DNA from: Gammaproteobacteria bacterium
GTDB taxonomy: Bacteria > Pseudomonadota > Gammaproteobacteria > Enterobacterales > Alteromonadaceae
Reading direction: 5' to 3'
Assembly: GCA_018222985.1 (NCBI GenBank)
Contig: JAAEZG010000004.1
Location: forward strand, 62,001-126,000
DNA length: 64,000 bases
Both the position numbers and the translations under genes were made by a program. The notes below the pieces were generated by a model, which was not told the origin of the DNA, ran no database searches, and worked only from the letters and a program-made list of their open reading frames with translations. Positions 1-9,041 of the stretch are shown here, in pieces. Position 1 is the stretch's first letter, and the number at the start of each line of letters is the position of its first letter.

Positions 1-602
1 ATCCCGCCAATTTCTGAGGTCAGTTGGTATTCGCCGATAGGGTAGTTAGCTTTACTTAAACGCTTAATGTCGCTGGCTGACATACCAAATGCTTTGAGTT
101 GCGCTTGCGCTGAGGTAAAGGCGTTTTTCGCTTCGACAAAGCGTTTTTCACCCACCGTTGACTCACCGAGTGACTGCACGCGTTGCCACTCGTTAAGTGT
201 GACCAAATACTGACTTTGCGCCTCCGCCATGGTGGCGCTGAAGAGGGTTGCCAGTGGCTCACCTTTTTCGACGTGATCGCCAATACTGACAAAACGTTTG
301 AGAACGGTCGAATCGATGCGCGGACTCACGATATAGCTATTAAAGTCGTTAGCAACCACCTCGCCCGGGGCATAAACCGGATATTCAATGACTTGAGTTT
401 GCAAGGTTCGCGTGGTGATATCTGCCATGGATAGCTGCTTGCTGGATAGCTCCACGCCTGAGCTTTCCTTATGTTCACCTTGCTCGTGTTTGCCTTCTTC
501 CTTGTGGGTATCTTCTTTTTCGTCGTGTCCGTGTTCATCCTGCGCCATAACCGAAAAGCTCAGCGCAAGTGCTATTGCTGCGTATAAAGGTTTTACTGAC
601 AT
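1..602 (-). CDS. czcB: CzcB/CusB-like periplasmic adaptor of an RND metal efflux pump (3' part outside window)
   Basis: Membrane-fusion (HlyD/CzcB) adaptor that would link an inner-membrane RND pump to the outer-membrane channel encoded next to it, for export of divalent metal ions. The reading frame starts with ATG at 602 and is open to the window edge, so the C-terminal part is missing. The first ~20 residues form a signal peptide (MSVKPLYAAIALALSFSVMA), followed by a His/Glu/Asp-rich stretch (residues ~21-45, HGHDEKEDTHKEE) typical of metal-handling adaptors, then the biotinyl-lipoyl-like hairpin region (VSIGDHVEKGEPLATL). It lies 3 nt downstream of the czcC-like gene, so it is co-transcribed with it. 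Substrate specificity (Co/Zn/Cd versus Cu/Ag) is inferred only from the neighbours. Confidence 0.85.
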   Translation of the reverse strand, partial: MSVKPLYAAIALALSFSVMAQDEHGHDEKEDTHKEEGKHEQGEHKESSGVELSSKQLSMADITTRTLQTQVIEYPVYAPGEVVANDFNSYIVSPRIDSTVLKRFVSIGDHVEKGEPLATLFSATMAEAQSQYLVTLNEWQRVQSLGESTVGEKRFVEAKNAFTSAQAQLKAFGMSASDIKRLSKANYPIGEYQLTSEIGG

Positions 603-605
603 CGT

Positions 606-1856
606 TTACTCTCCAATCTCTGCGTTTGTTGGCTGGCTTAACGGCGATAACGTCAGTGCTTTACTGAGTTCGCCCGAACGGTACAACCATTCAATGGCGG
701 CCAACCGATATTGTGTTTGCAGCGCTATCCCTGCAAATTGGCTATCGAGCTGCTGTTGCACAGCGGTGAGGTAGTCTGTGGTGGATAGGTCACCGGCGAG
801 CCAGGACTGCTCAATCACCTGCATCGACTCATCCTGCCGAGATTGAAAGTCTCTTTGCCAGCTTTGCCACTGTTTTTTCACAAAACGATAATTGTTAAGA
901 GACGATTTCAGTGCTGCTTGCCATTGTTGCCTTAGTGCAATCAAACGTTTTTCTTCAGCAACAGCTTCGCTATTGGCTGCGCGCACCGCATCGCTGTAGT
1001 TATTGCGAACCTGTAGTGGAATGCTGAATGATAAGCCAATTACTGTTTCGTTATCGCTCTCGCCCGCTTCGACGCCTACGGTTGGGTTGGCGGTGGTTAA
1101 CGAGCGTTTCCAGTCGACATCGGCGCGCTTTAATTGCCATTGCAGGTAAGCGGCTTTTAACGCTGGATGTTGTTGCCAACGAGCCGTTAACGCAGGTTCA
1201 ACGTTAAATAGCTCCTCATTAATGGAGAGTTGACCGACATCAGACGTTGTTAGCAGAGCGTTTAACTCTGCTTCAGCGGATTGCAGTTGTTGATAAGCCG
1301 CTGCCGTTTGTTGCAGTTGCCGACTTAGCGCGAGTACCGTCAGTTGTTCGTCGACGGCACCTAAGTCACCGGCTTTACGTCGTTCGGCAACCAGGCTTAT
1401 CGCCTGTTTAACGATTTTCTCTTGCTGCTCAGCCAGTGCGTAACGCTGTTTTGCGTCCAGCCATTGCACATAGGCATTCAACAAAGTTTTAGCATGCGAT
1501 GTCGCCGACTGGCGATAAATACTCACTGCCATAGCCGTCATGGCGTCACTCTGACTGGCCCTTGCTTCATTGCGAGTGCTCCAGTCCAGCGTCTGGCTTA
1601 GACCAACAGCGTAATTATTGATGTCACCCTCGCGCTCTAAGCGTGACGATAAGCTAGGGTTGTACAAAGGCTGATTTAATTGTTTGCCCTGTTGGATCAG
1701 CGCTTCAGCCTGCTGTTGAGCGGCTTCAACACTGGGGTGTTGCTGCACAGTTTTTTGCCATTGCTCGGGCAACTGTTGTGCATTGGCGTAGCTTGAACTT
1801 ATTGCCAGACTTACGGCAACAAACAAGCGTTTGCTATGTGTCGAAAACGGACCCAT
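606..1856 (-). CDS. czcC: TolC-family outer membrane channel, CzcC-like
   Basis: Outer-membrane efflux protein of the TolC superfamily, 416 residues, the usual length for CzcC-type channels. An N-terminal signal peptide ending near SSSYANA is followed by long, Gln/Ala-rich amphipathic helices with the internal two-fold repeat expected of the family (residues ~40-210 and ~220-400). It is the first structural gene of the metal efflux operon on the minus strand and is followed after 3 nt by the CzcB-like adaptor. A small His-rich CzcI-like gene precedes it. The RND pump gene itself would lie beyond position 1. Confidence 0.85.
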   Translation of the reverse strand: MGPFSTHSKRLFVAVSLAISSSYANAQQLPEQWQKTVQQHPSVEAAQQQAEALIQQGKQLNQPLYNPSLSSRLEREGDINNYAVGLSQTLDWSTRNEARASQSDAMTAMAVSIYRQSATSHAKTLLNAYVQWLDAKQRYALAEQQEKIVKQAISLVAERRKAGDLGAVDEQLTVLALSRQLQQTAAAYQQLQSAEAELNALLTTSDVGQLSINEELFNVEPALTARWQQHPALKAAYLQWQLKRADVDWKRSLTTANPTVGVEAGESDNETVIGLSFSIPLQVRNNYSDAVRAANSEAVAEEKRLIALRQQWQAALKSSLNNYRFVKKQWQSWQRDFQSRQDESMQVIEQSWLAGDLSTTDYLTAVQQQLDSQFAGIALQTQYRLAAIEWLYRSGELSKALTLSPLSQPTNAEIGE

Positions 1857-1928
1857 AGATAGACTCCTCAGTCATATTACTGCGTAAAATAATGATTTCT
1901 TGCGCTGCTAACGCAGCTTATTAGGCAG

Positions 1929-2273
1929 TTATGAGGAGATGGGAGGCCGGAACAGCGGAGATGATAGAGGGTTAGTGTAAAACTCAGTATACCCAAGACG
2001 TATTGTGCCCATTCGTGGTAACGCGAGAGTTTTTTCAGCCTTCATGGCATATAAATGAAATGAACCATGGCAGTGACAGCAATGATGGTAGTCAAAGCTG
2101 ATTTCGCCACTTTTAGGGAGATTGCGCTTATCGATGTGGGATTCGTCATGCTCAAAATTGAGGTGTTGCTCAGAAGAGGATTGGTGAGATTGATGCACAT
2201 CAGCAACCGCCTGACTGATTTGAGTCAGAACAGCAACAAGCACCAGTATTAAAAATCCTAGTCTAAGCATCAT
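1929..2273 (-). CDS. CzcI-like small His-rich periplasmic protein of the metal efflux operon
   Basis: A 114-residue protein with an N-terminal signal or anchor segment (FLILVLVAVLTQISQAVA). A His/Asp-rich region follows, with a metal-ligand cluster YHHCCHCHGSFH around residues 62-73 and a C-terminal proline-rich tail. This layout matches the CzcI/DUF2946-like accessory proteins found in front of czcCBA operons, which are thought to modulate metal-dependent induction. It is the promoter-proximal gene here; a candidate promoter lies 28 nt upstream. The family assignment rests on layout and context rather than a diagnostic motif. Confidence 0.6.
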   Translation of the reverse strand: MMLRLGFLILVLVAVLTQISQAVADVHQSHQSSSEQHLNFEHDESHIDKRNLPKSGEISFDYHHCCHCHGSFHLYAMKAEKTLALPRMGTIRLGYTEFYTNPLSSPLFRPPISS

Positions 2274-2300
2274 TACCTACAGTTCTAAATAAGCAGCTTA

Positions 2301-2329
2301 ATGGTACATTAATTAAAAATAGTTTTCAA
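2301..2329 (-). promoter_or_regulatory. candidate sigma70 promoter of the metal efflux operon
   Basis: Read on the minus strand, TTGAAA (2324-2329) is separated by 17 nt from TACCAT (2301-2306). The -10 box ends 28 nt before the ATG of the CzcI-like gene. Spacing is ideal and the boxes are good matches. It nearly abuts the GTG start of the oppositely oriented HindVP-like gene, so the two transcription units diverge from here. No regulator-binding palindrome was recognised. Confidence 0.4.
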
Positions 2330-2332
2330 CTA

Positions 2333-3295
2333 GTGGCGATTCACACAAATACTTCTGCTGTATACCTATGCACGAATCAAGAGCTTCAGGTAGAAGCGCG
2401 AGAAGAAGGTTTTGATTTTATATTTGGTACCGATGTGGCAAATAATGAATTGAGTTTTTTATTCGAGTCAAAATTCGAGCCTTACCAAGAATATTCAAGG
2501 ACAGACATTAAAGGAATTGATCTCGTACTAAAACTCGGTGACTCATTTATTCGAGCCTTGGAAGTTAAGCTTACAGTTATTCCGGACAATACCACTGCAA
2601 ACGACAGAGAGTCTGACTGGGGTACCGAGTTGGTGATTAGACCTGCAAGTACTTCTTACGCCGCGCTAGGTATTTTTGATTCGATAAAACCATTTAGAGC
2701 GAGACTAAAGGAAATCTTAGAGCCTACCTGTTCGACAATTCAACATTGGGATAATACTGTTGAAATGTTGAGTAAAAGGGAGGAAATCATTGGGTGTTTA
2801 AATAAAATATTTACAGAGTTTAAAGACTACCAAAAACCTTTTTTATTACATCCAATATGGAAGACATTGGGTAAGTCACCGATTATTGATAAGGGTAATG
2901 CATATGATATTTTTGTTTGGAGCGACTTTGCTATTTGCCGTACCTTTATTGATTGCGCATCAAGAGAGCGAGATGTGGGGAAAGTTACAAGGCTTTATAG
3001 ATCAACGCTAAGGCTTGCAAGGATTCTTTACGAACTAACACAAACAGATAAGGTAAATATTCATAATATTTATACTCAAATGGCTTTCAACCTGCAGACT
3101 GACAAAGAATTTGCTCTGAATGGTAAAATGACTCGTAGATTTATGAATCATCCTCGACGTTATAATCCAATTATGAAATTATCTAGCATCACAAATGTGA
3201 TTATGAATGGCGGGCACAAAGAGTTAAGTCCAGAACGTCGTTTTGATCAAAGCTTGTATTATACAGCACAGGAATTATTTAAAGACGATGCTTAA
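2333..3295 (+). CDS. HindVP-like type II restriction endonuclease (orphan)
   Basis: A 320-residue protein resembling the RE_HindVP restriction endonuclease family. Around residues 60-85 it has an acidic residue in KGIDLVLKLGD followed by ALEVKLTVIPDN, matching the PD-(D/E)xK order (ID...ExK). The later part is helical with the conserved-looking KGNAYDIFVWSDFAICR segment. Such enzymes cleave unmodified DNA and normally sit beside a cognate methyltransferase, but none is found between the metal operon and tRNA-Arg. The gene is clearly more AT-rich than its neighbours, which suggests recent transfer. The GTG start has no good ribosome-binding site, and the frame is open upstream for some distance, so the true start is uncertain. 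Confidence 0.7.
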   Translation: MAIHTNTSAVYLCTNQELQVEAREEGFDFIFGTDVANNELSFLFESKFEPYQEYSRTDIKGIDLVLKLGDSFIRALEVKLTVIPDNTTANDRESDWGTELVIRPASTSYAALGIFDSIKPFRARLKEILEPTCSTIQHWDNTVEMLSKREEIIGCLNKIFTEFKDYQKPFLLHPIWKTLGKSPIIDKGNAYDIFVWSDFAICRTFIDCASRERDVGKVTRLYRSTLRLARILYELTQTDKVNIHNIYTQMAFNLQTDKEFALNGKMTRRFMNHPRRYNPIMKLSSITNVIMNGGHKELSPERRFDQSLYYTAQELFKDDA

Positions 3296-3484
3296 AATTG
3301 AATATTGTTGTTTATGCTTAAGAGAAAACGACAGAATTTGCTTCCTAAATCGATTAAGAGCAAGAATGTTGTGCGAAGGTCATGAAACTTGGAGGCAAAA
3401 CCTTAACAAGTCACAATTTTGGCACAGAATCGGCACAAAAGCCTCAAAGTTAGTACTTGCTATCAATGTCAGGCTATAGAATTA

Positions 3485-3561
<77 letters not shown>

Positions 3562-3647
3562 GTAGTAATTCGTGGTGAATTCAGAAGAGCCGGCATTATA
3601 GAGGCCGGCGGCGGTTATGTCTACCGCCTTCCGGCTGTATGTGGGGG

Positions 3648-4739
3648 TTAATTTGCGCACGAAAGGCCGCTTAACGGTAGTGCCTTAATGCCGCCTTGCC
3701 ACAAACCAAGATATAGCAATTCTTCGTCATCATGTTGCGCTAGCATCAGGCTTTTTACGCCACCAATGTCGGTTTCCGATGAAAAGTCATGTGACTGCCA
3801 GCTTTCACCGTTATTTTCACTGCACAGTACAATAAGCGGCTGTTCCGGCTGCAATTTGGTATAGCGGGCGGTGTATAAATCGCCGTTGGTGTCAGCTTTT
3901 ACATCCCAGAAAAAGGCGTGCTCGACATCGCCCAGTGGCGTTGTCCATGTTTCACCGTAGTCGGTGCTGCGCACAATGCCATTTTCGCCGCTGAACATGA
4001 CAGTGTTGTTATCAAGAGGGTGAATAAGGCCGCCTTTGAACGTAGAGGGCGGCGCAAGTAAGTCGTTCCATTCCTGAATGCTGCCCGTGGTTTGATTGTA
4101 GCGGCCAAAATAACCGTTTTCGATAGCGCCTTGGCCACCAAACCAAACCGTTGTTTTAATGGGGTCTATAACCAGTAAGCGCATGCCTGTTGCGAATGTG
4201 TCCCACGCGCCATGAAGTAATGTCCAGTTTGCAGCACTGCGGTTTGCAACTGCAAGAGCACCTTGGCCTAAGGCATAAATTTGATCGGTTCGTGCGTCGT
4301 ACGCAAGATTAAAAATTGGCGTATTAAATTCGCCGCCGAAATTATGCGTAATGGCTTGCCAAGTCTGCCCACTATCGGTTGACTCATACAGCGGAAAAGG
4401 TTGGTCGGCTTGCTCGCTAGGTTGGGCGGCCACAATATAATGGCCGGCGCCAATAATAGCGATGCCGGTAATGGCTGTTGCTGAGGGCGTGCGAAGTTGC
4501 CAGCTAGCCGTAGAAGACTCTCGCCAGTATAAACCTGTGGTTGAGCCTGCTAGTTGGGCGTCGCCATCGGTCTTCAAAAACTCGACGGTTTGGTTGCCGC
4601 TTAATATCACGCGTAGTTGACTAACCGGTGGCGGCTCGTTAGGTGGCTCGCTGGTTTCGCTAGAACCACCGCAAGCACTCAGTTGAACCACTATAAACAG
4701 CAGGGCGAAGCCGCGAAGGTTTGTCATAAAATCCGACAT
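3648..4739 (-). CDS. lipoprotein with sialidase-type Asp-box beta-propeller repeats
   Basis: A 363-residue exported protein. The signal peptide ends in a lipobox (LSACGGS), so it is probably lipid-anchored, and a Pro/Glu linker follows. The body carries repeated Asp-box (BNR) motifs, for example [11 protein letters not shown] and [11 protein letters not shown], which form the turns of beta-propellers in sialidase-like and photosystem-assembly-like proteins. No catalytic sialidase residues were identified, so the enzymatic role is unknown. A strong ribosome-binding site (AAGGAG, 6 nt before ATG) supports the chosen start. It is transcribed alone, between tRNA-Arg and a serine hydrolase gene. 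Confidence 0.7.
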   Translation of the reverse strand: MSDFMTNLRGFALLFIVVQLSACGGSSETSEPPNEPPPVSQLRVILSGNQTVEFLKTDGDAQLAGSTTGLYWRESSTASWQLRTPSATAITGIAIIGAGHYIVAAQPSEQADQPFPLYESTDSGQTWQAITHNFGGEFNTPIFNLAYDARTDQIYALGQGALAVANRSAANWTLLHGAWDTFATGMRLLVIDPIKTTVWFGGQGAIENGYFGRYNQTTGSIQEWNDLLAPPSTFKGGLIHPLDNNTVMFSGENGIVRSTDYGETWTTPLGDVEHAFFWDVKADTNGDLYTARYTKLQPEQPLIVLCSENNGESWQSHDFSSETDIGGVKSLMLAQHDDEELLYLGLWQGGIKALPLSGLSCAN

Positions 4740-4803
4740 GATTTTCTCCTTGTTGTTTTTTTAGACAGATGCAGCGCGGCGCGAAATTGTGACAGCCTCG
4801 AAA

Positions 4804-6279
4804 TTACTCCTGTTTCATGAGCTTGAGGTTATGAAAGTCAAAGCTAAAGTCGGTGAACGGTGCCGCCGCCTCAATAGTGGCGCTATTAACCCGATTTTCG
4901 CGGTCAGCCGCAAAATCAATAAAGGCGTCCGCCTCAAGCAAAGGCTCTGCCCAGCGAATGATAAAGGTATCGCCGTTGTAATGCTTTAACTCGCCGGTTA
5001 ATAGTTCTGTGTGGGCGAAGTCAATGAGCAGTTTGCCATCGCGAGCGCGCACCGTCACATCGCCATACCAAGGGTCACTATAGGTGCCAACGTACGCGCG
5101 CAGCGGCAATGCGGGGCGAATATTGTCTGGCTGTTCAATGCTAAACAGCAGCTTTTCGCGCATCGCTGCCTGATATTTCTTCTGTTCGTCGGCTACCCAG
5201 TCGCGGTCAGGTAGGTCTAAAACATGCTCTAACGCTTCTTGCGTCACCGACGTTAATGCGCCAAACGCCTGCTGGTTACTCAGCACCACCATGCCGAAGT
5301 TTTTTTCAGGAATTAATGTGGTGAGCGACAACATGCCCAAAATACCGCCGCTGTGGTAAACATGCTTAACGCCGTGCTGTTGCTTCACAAACCAGCCTAA
5401 GCCGTAACCCATGCCATCGCGTATGGGTGTGGTAAGGTTCCAGTTTTGCTCTGGCGGGTTTTCTAAATTGTCGATAAGCCATTTGCCTAAGTCATTCACG
5501 TTGGCGGCCATGGCTCCGGCGGCGCGGAAATCTTCAATATAGTCCAAGCCAAAGCGATGCAGCTCGCCCTGGTATTCAATAGTACCGACGGCGCGATTGG
5601 TGTTTTCAACTGGAATATTAGAATAGCCAACGTACGTATTTGTCATGCCAAGCGGCTGCAAAAACTGTTGTTCAATGTAGTTGCTATAGGGCATGCCGCT
5701 TACCCGTGCGATCACTTCCCCGGCCACCACAAACATGAGGTTGTTGTAGTTAAACCTTTCACGTAGCCCATCTTTTAATGGCACATGTGCCAAGCTGGCA
5801 ATAATGTCGCTCGTGGTTTTGTCCGTATTTGGCCAAATCATTAAATCACCAGCGCCAAGAGCAAGCCCACTGCGGTGGCTAACCAGGTCACGAATGGTCA
5901 GCTCTGCCGAGCGTTGTGGGTCGCTTAAGCGAAATTCAGGAAGATATCGCACGACGGGGTCATCCCAGCTGAGCTTACTATCAGCAACCAACTTGGCCAA
6001 CGCAGCGGTAGTGAAGGCTTTGGTATTTGAGGCAATACCAAACAATGTGTCCGCGGTGACTGGGGCTTTACTTGCAATGTCGCGCACGCCAAAACCTTCG
6101 GCTAAAACCACTTCGCCATTGTGCACAATGACAACCGCTAAACCAGGCACGTTAAATGCTTCTAGGCTTTTGTTGGCGGCCTCGCGGGCGGCATTGGTTG
6201 GGGATGCTGACGCGCTCAGTACAACGCCAGAGAGGAGCATGCTGACTAGGGTGATTAGAAAACGTTGCATAGGCTTCAT
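4804..6279 (-). CDS. class C beta-lactamase-family serine hydrolase with C-terminal DUF3471-like domain
   Basis: An exported serine hydrolase of the beta-lactamase/penicillin-binding fold. I place the start at the second Met (6279) because it gives a clean signal peptide (QRFLITLVSMLLSGVVLSASA). The active-site SxxK is in ASNTKAFTT, the YxN motif is YNN in RFNYNNLMFV, and the third motif is HSGG. A C-terminal domain of about 100 residues (YVGTYSDPWYGDVTV...) resembles DUF3471, often fused to such esterase/peptidase-like hydrolases. The natural substrate is unknown. Family members act as esterases, D-amino peptidases or peptidoglycan hydrolases, and a resistance function should not be assumed. 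Confidence 0.85.
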   Translation of the reverse strand: MKPMQRFLITLVSMLLSGVVLSASASPTNAAREAANKSLEAFNVPGLAVVIVHNGEVVLAEGFGVRDIASKAPVTADTLFGIASNTKAFTTAALAKLVADSKLSWDDPVVRYLPEFRLSDPQRSAELTIRDLVSHRSGLALGAGDLMIWPNTDKTTSDIIASLAHVPLKDGLRERFNYNNLMFVVAGEVIARVSGMPYSNYIEQQFLQPLGMTNTYVGYSNIPVENTNRAVGTIEYQGELHRFGLDYIEDFRAAGAMAANVNDLGKWLIDNLENPPEQNWNLTTPIRDGMGYGLGWFVKQQHGVKHVYHSGGILGMLSLTTLIPEKNFGMVVLSNQQAFGALTSVTQEALEHVLDLPDRDWVADEQKKYQAAMREKLLFSIEQPDNIRPALPLRAYVGTYSDPWYGDVTVRARDGKLLIDFAHTELLTGELKHYNGDTFIIRWAEPLLEADAFIDFAADRENRVNSATIEAAAPFTDFSFDFHNLKLMKQE

Positions 6280-6384
6280 GTTATTTAGGGCTCGTATTAA
6301 AACAAAGATAATTTCTAACATAACCAAATTTGGTTTATATAAGAAGTCAGCATTTCAAAATAACCTCACCAAGAGGCAATACCT

Positions 6385-7884
6385 ATGAAGCGTTTTTTCT
6401 TAAGCGTTGCGGTTGTTCTTTTTATGCTCACAACTGCTGCGGCGTGAGCCGACGAAGCAAAAGATCTTATGCGAGCCGCGCAACAAGCACAGCACAATAA
6501 TCAGCATGAGGCCGCAATTAAACTGTTTGAGCAGGCCTTTAGCCAAGGCGCGTATGAAGCGTTTTTGCCCTTGGCGCGCTATTACTATAATGCTGAATAC
6601 AAAAATGACACGCGCATCAATGCGCTCATCAAGCAACTGGAGCAGGCATCAGAGCAGGGCCACACGAATGCGTCTGAAATGGCTAGGAAGCTCTTTCTTT
6701 CAAATGAGTTTACGAACAAAGCTAAGGCTTTCCACCATGCCCAACTGGCCGCGGCGAATAGCACGAAGGATACCGAACAGTGGGTTGAGGCAAATATGCT
6801 TCTGGCCGAACTTTATTTTGCCGGGCTAGGTACTGCAAAGAACAGTGAAACCGGCTTTAACACCATGAAACGTGTCGCGTATTCCAATGGTAAGCCCAAT
6901 CTCAAGGTTCACGTGCAGCTAGGCCTGTTATACGGAAGGCAAGGCAATATTGATGAGTCTGCAAAGTGGTTCAATTCGGCAATTAACGCACGAGCAGGTT
7001 ACAAAAAGGATGCAAAGTCGCTGATATCCGATATTTATTATCAATTGGGTATTAACGATCATTCGGTGCAAGCCGCTTTTGAGTATTTTGAAGGTAAGCC
7101 ATTAACTGCAGAGCAGCTAAACGACTTAAAAACCTTTGCTGCAGAGGGTGACCAAGATGTTCAGTTGGCACTAGCCATGGCATATGGCTATGGAGAGGGC
7201 ATGGCAAAGAATCAGCAAATGGCCGAGCTCTATTTCCAACAAGCCATCACAAACGACGACTTAGCTAGTTTAAAGGCCTATATAGAGTGGCTTGATTACT
7301 ACGTTGACACAACACATGCTAAGGCGTTTCCTTATGTTCTGCGTGCCGCCAAGAAAAACGACCCGAAAAGTATGGGGCGCGTGTCCGATCACTAATTAAA
7401 AGGTATTGGTACCGCGGTAAACTATGGCGCGGCGCGTGATTGGGCCGCTCGCGCTATCAGGGCTGGGTTGGAAGATGCTGAAAATGAATTGGTGTTAGCC
7501 CTGCTTATGTCAACACCACCGAGCAGTACTCATTGGTATTCCTACACTCAGAATACTCGAGGCGGCAAATTATACACAGCCAGCTCAGCAAATTATGGCC
7601 CAATGAATTTGAGCGGCCGGCGTATTAAGTACGTGTTAAATTTAACAAAATACGGTTCAATACAAACTCAGCACTACGGCGACATTTTGTTTTCGCGCGA
7701 ATATACGAATTTTGTCACCGCGTATAAAGTGGACTGTCGTCAGCGCGAACTGCAAGAAATTGGGTGTCTGCTACTGAATGGCGACAAGCTAGTTTATGAA
7801 GCTTTAGATAGCGGACGCTGGGGCTGGGGCAAGCCAGACTCAACCAGTACGACATCGCGTTTGTTACAGCGTATTTGTAACTAG
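6385..7884 (+). pseudogene. Sel1-like repeat protein interrupted by two in-frame stop codons
   Basis: One continuous frame of 500 codons starts at ATG 6385 (AGAGG 8 nt upstream) and ends at 7884. It encodes a signal peptide (MKRFFLSVAVVLFMLTTAAA), then a TGA at 6445-6447 exactly at the expected signal-peptidase site. Helical tetratricopeptide/Sel1-like repeats follow (YYNAEYKNDTRINALIKQLE; LALAMAYGYGEGMAKNQQMA). A second stop, TAA at 7393-7395, falls inside another repeat that continues in the same frame (GTAVNYGAARDWAARA). There is no frameshift. Two nonsense changes in an otherwise well-kept frame suggest a recent pseudogene; sequencing error is possible but would have to occur twice. Internal starts could give cytosolic fragments. 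Confidence 0.75.
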
Positions 7885-7978
7885 CGCGGCAACTGAAAAA
7901 ATTTGTGTTAATGCCGTTTTAATGTATGTTTTTAGTACTAGACTACATTGTAAATATGTTAACCATGAGGATGGTTTT

Positions 7979-8413
7979 ATGAAAAACGTATCAGTATTAA
8001 CAATGGCAGGTTTGGTTGTGGCTTTAGGTTTAGCGTCAAGTGCGCAAGCATTAACGTGGCAGCAGCAATCGCAAGAGCAAGTGCGCGAGTCTATTGAAGC
8101 ACAGCGTGAATTAGCGAAAGAGCGTGCCGAAGCACAACGTGAATATGAAAAAGACGTTGAGGAAGCGCAGCGTGAGCTGAATAAAGATCAAGCTGAACAA
8201 GATCGTGAGCAGGCTAAAGCGATTCGGGAAATGGAAAAAGAGCAGCTAAAAGCTGATAAAAAGTATCTAAAAGACGCTCGAAAAGCTGAAAAAGAAGCTA
8301 TGAAGGCCGAAAAAGAAGCGATGAAAGAGGCGCGCAAGGCTGACAAAGAAGCTCGTAAAAATATGAAAGAGCGCAAAAAAGACGACAACGGCGATAACCG
8401 CTGGCCAATTTAA
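7979..8413 (+). CDS. secreted, highly charged coiled-coil protein
   Basis: A 144-residue protein beginning at ATG 7979, with a signal peptide (SVLTMAGLVVALGLASSAQA). The mature part is almost entirely Lys/Glu/Ala/Gln/Arg-rich heptad-like repeats (QREL, EAQREYEKD, KEAMKAEKEAMKEARKADKE), which predicts one long periplasmic helix or coiled coil. It is not assignable to a known family. The low complexity makes the opposite strand appear open, but that is a compositional shadow. A strong terminator follows at 8447. Confidence 0.7.
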   Translation: MKNVSVLTMAGLVVALGLASSAQALTWQQQSQEQVRESIEAQRELAKERAEAQREYEKDVEEAQRELNKDQAEQDREQAKAIREMEKEQLKADKKYLKDARKAEKEAMKAEKEAMKEARKADKEARKNMKERKKDDNGDNRWPI

Positions 8414-8446
8414 CTTCCGCTGCTTTAAACAACGTTAAATTGCAAG

Positions 8447-8482
8447 ATGGGCTAGGGTACAATGACCCTAGCCCATTTTTTA
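8447..8482 (+). terminator. rho-independent terminator
   Basis: A perfect 12-bp stem ATGGGCTAGGGT / ACCCTAGCCCAT with a 6-nt loop (ACAATG), immediately followed by a run of six T. It ends transcription of the coiled-coil protein gene. The next gene starts only 14 nt downstream. Confidence 0.9.
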
Positions 8483-8495
8483 TGGAATTATTTCA

Positions 8496-8918
8496 TTGGT
8501 TTATTTAGGTCTATTTATCGCTGCGTTGCTGTCGGCAACCTTATTGCCAGGCTCGTCCGAAGTTTTGCTAGTAGCACTCAAGCTTGATGGACATCAGGCT
8601 GTCAGCTTGTGGTTTGTCGCAACCTTAGGAAACACATTAGGCTCGTGTGTGAACTACGCCTTGGGCCGCTACGCATTACACTGGCAGCATAAGCGCTGGT
8701 TCCCAGTTACACCGAAGCAGCTGAACAACGGCCAGCAATGGTTTGCTAAGTACGGTAAGTGGAGCTTATTGCTGGCGTGGATGCCAATTATTGGCGACCC
8801 GATAACGTTATTCGCCGGAATTATGCGGCTTCGCTTTGCGATATTTTTAATACTCACCGCCATTGGCAAAGCTGCACGCTATGCCATTCTATTAGGGCTA
8901 CTCGGCACGTTTAGTTAG
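8496..8918 (+). CDS. yqaA: YqaA-family small membrane protein (DedA/VTT-related)
   Basis: A 140-residue polytopic inner-membrane protein matching YqaA: an N-terminal hydrophobic helix with the PGSSE motif (LLPGSSEVLL), the glycine-rich segment TLGNTLGSCVNYALGR, and the conserved GKWSLLLAWMPIIGDPITLFAG stretch, quoted here in part. The frame lacks a suitable ATG, so TTG at 8496, preceded by GGAA, is taken as the start. It belongs to the SNARE-associated/VTT superfamily, in which some members transport lipids; the exact role of YqaA is unknown. Confidence 0.85.
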   Translation: MVYLGLFIAALLSATLLPGSSEVLLVALKLDGHQAVSLWFVATLGNTLGSCVNYALGRYALHWQHKRWFPVTPKQLNNGQQWFAKYGKWSLLLAWMPIIGDPITLFAGIMRLRFAIFLILTAIGKAARYAILLGLLGTFS

Positions 8919-9041
8919 TCCTCGGTTGTCTACCGCAGCGACAAGCAGGTTTAGCGTGTTGCTCCGCACTTTGGTAGGTTATTGGTTTAGTCTTTGTTCA
9001 ATAAAAAATGATCACTTCAACATGAACAAGGATTATCGAAC

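Noticed and set aside
3243..3479. 78-codon frame overlapping the end of the HindVP-like gene, with an internal ATG near 3289 and a CCLC motif
   Set aside because: Short, no ribosome-binding site, no family resemblance, and largely out-of-frame reading of the restriction gene's end.
8188..8388. Minus-strand open frame inside the coiled-coil protein gene
   Set aside because: A compositional shadow of the Lys/Glu/Ala repeats (Ser/Phe-rich translation).
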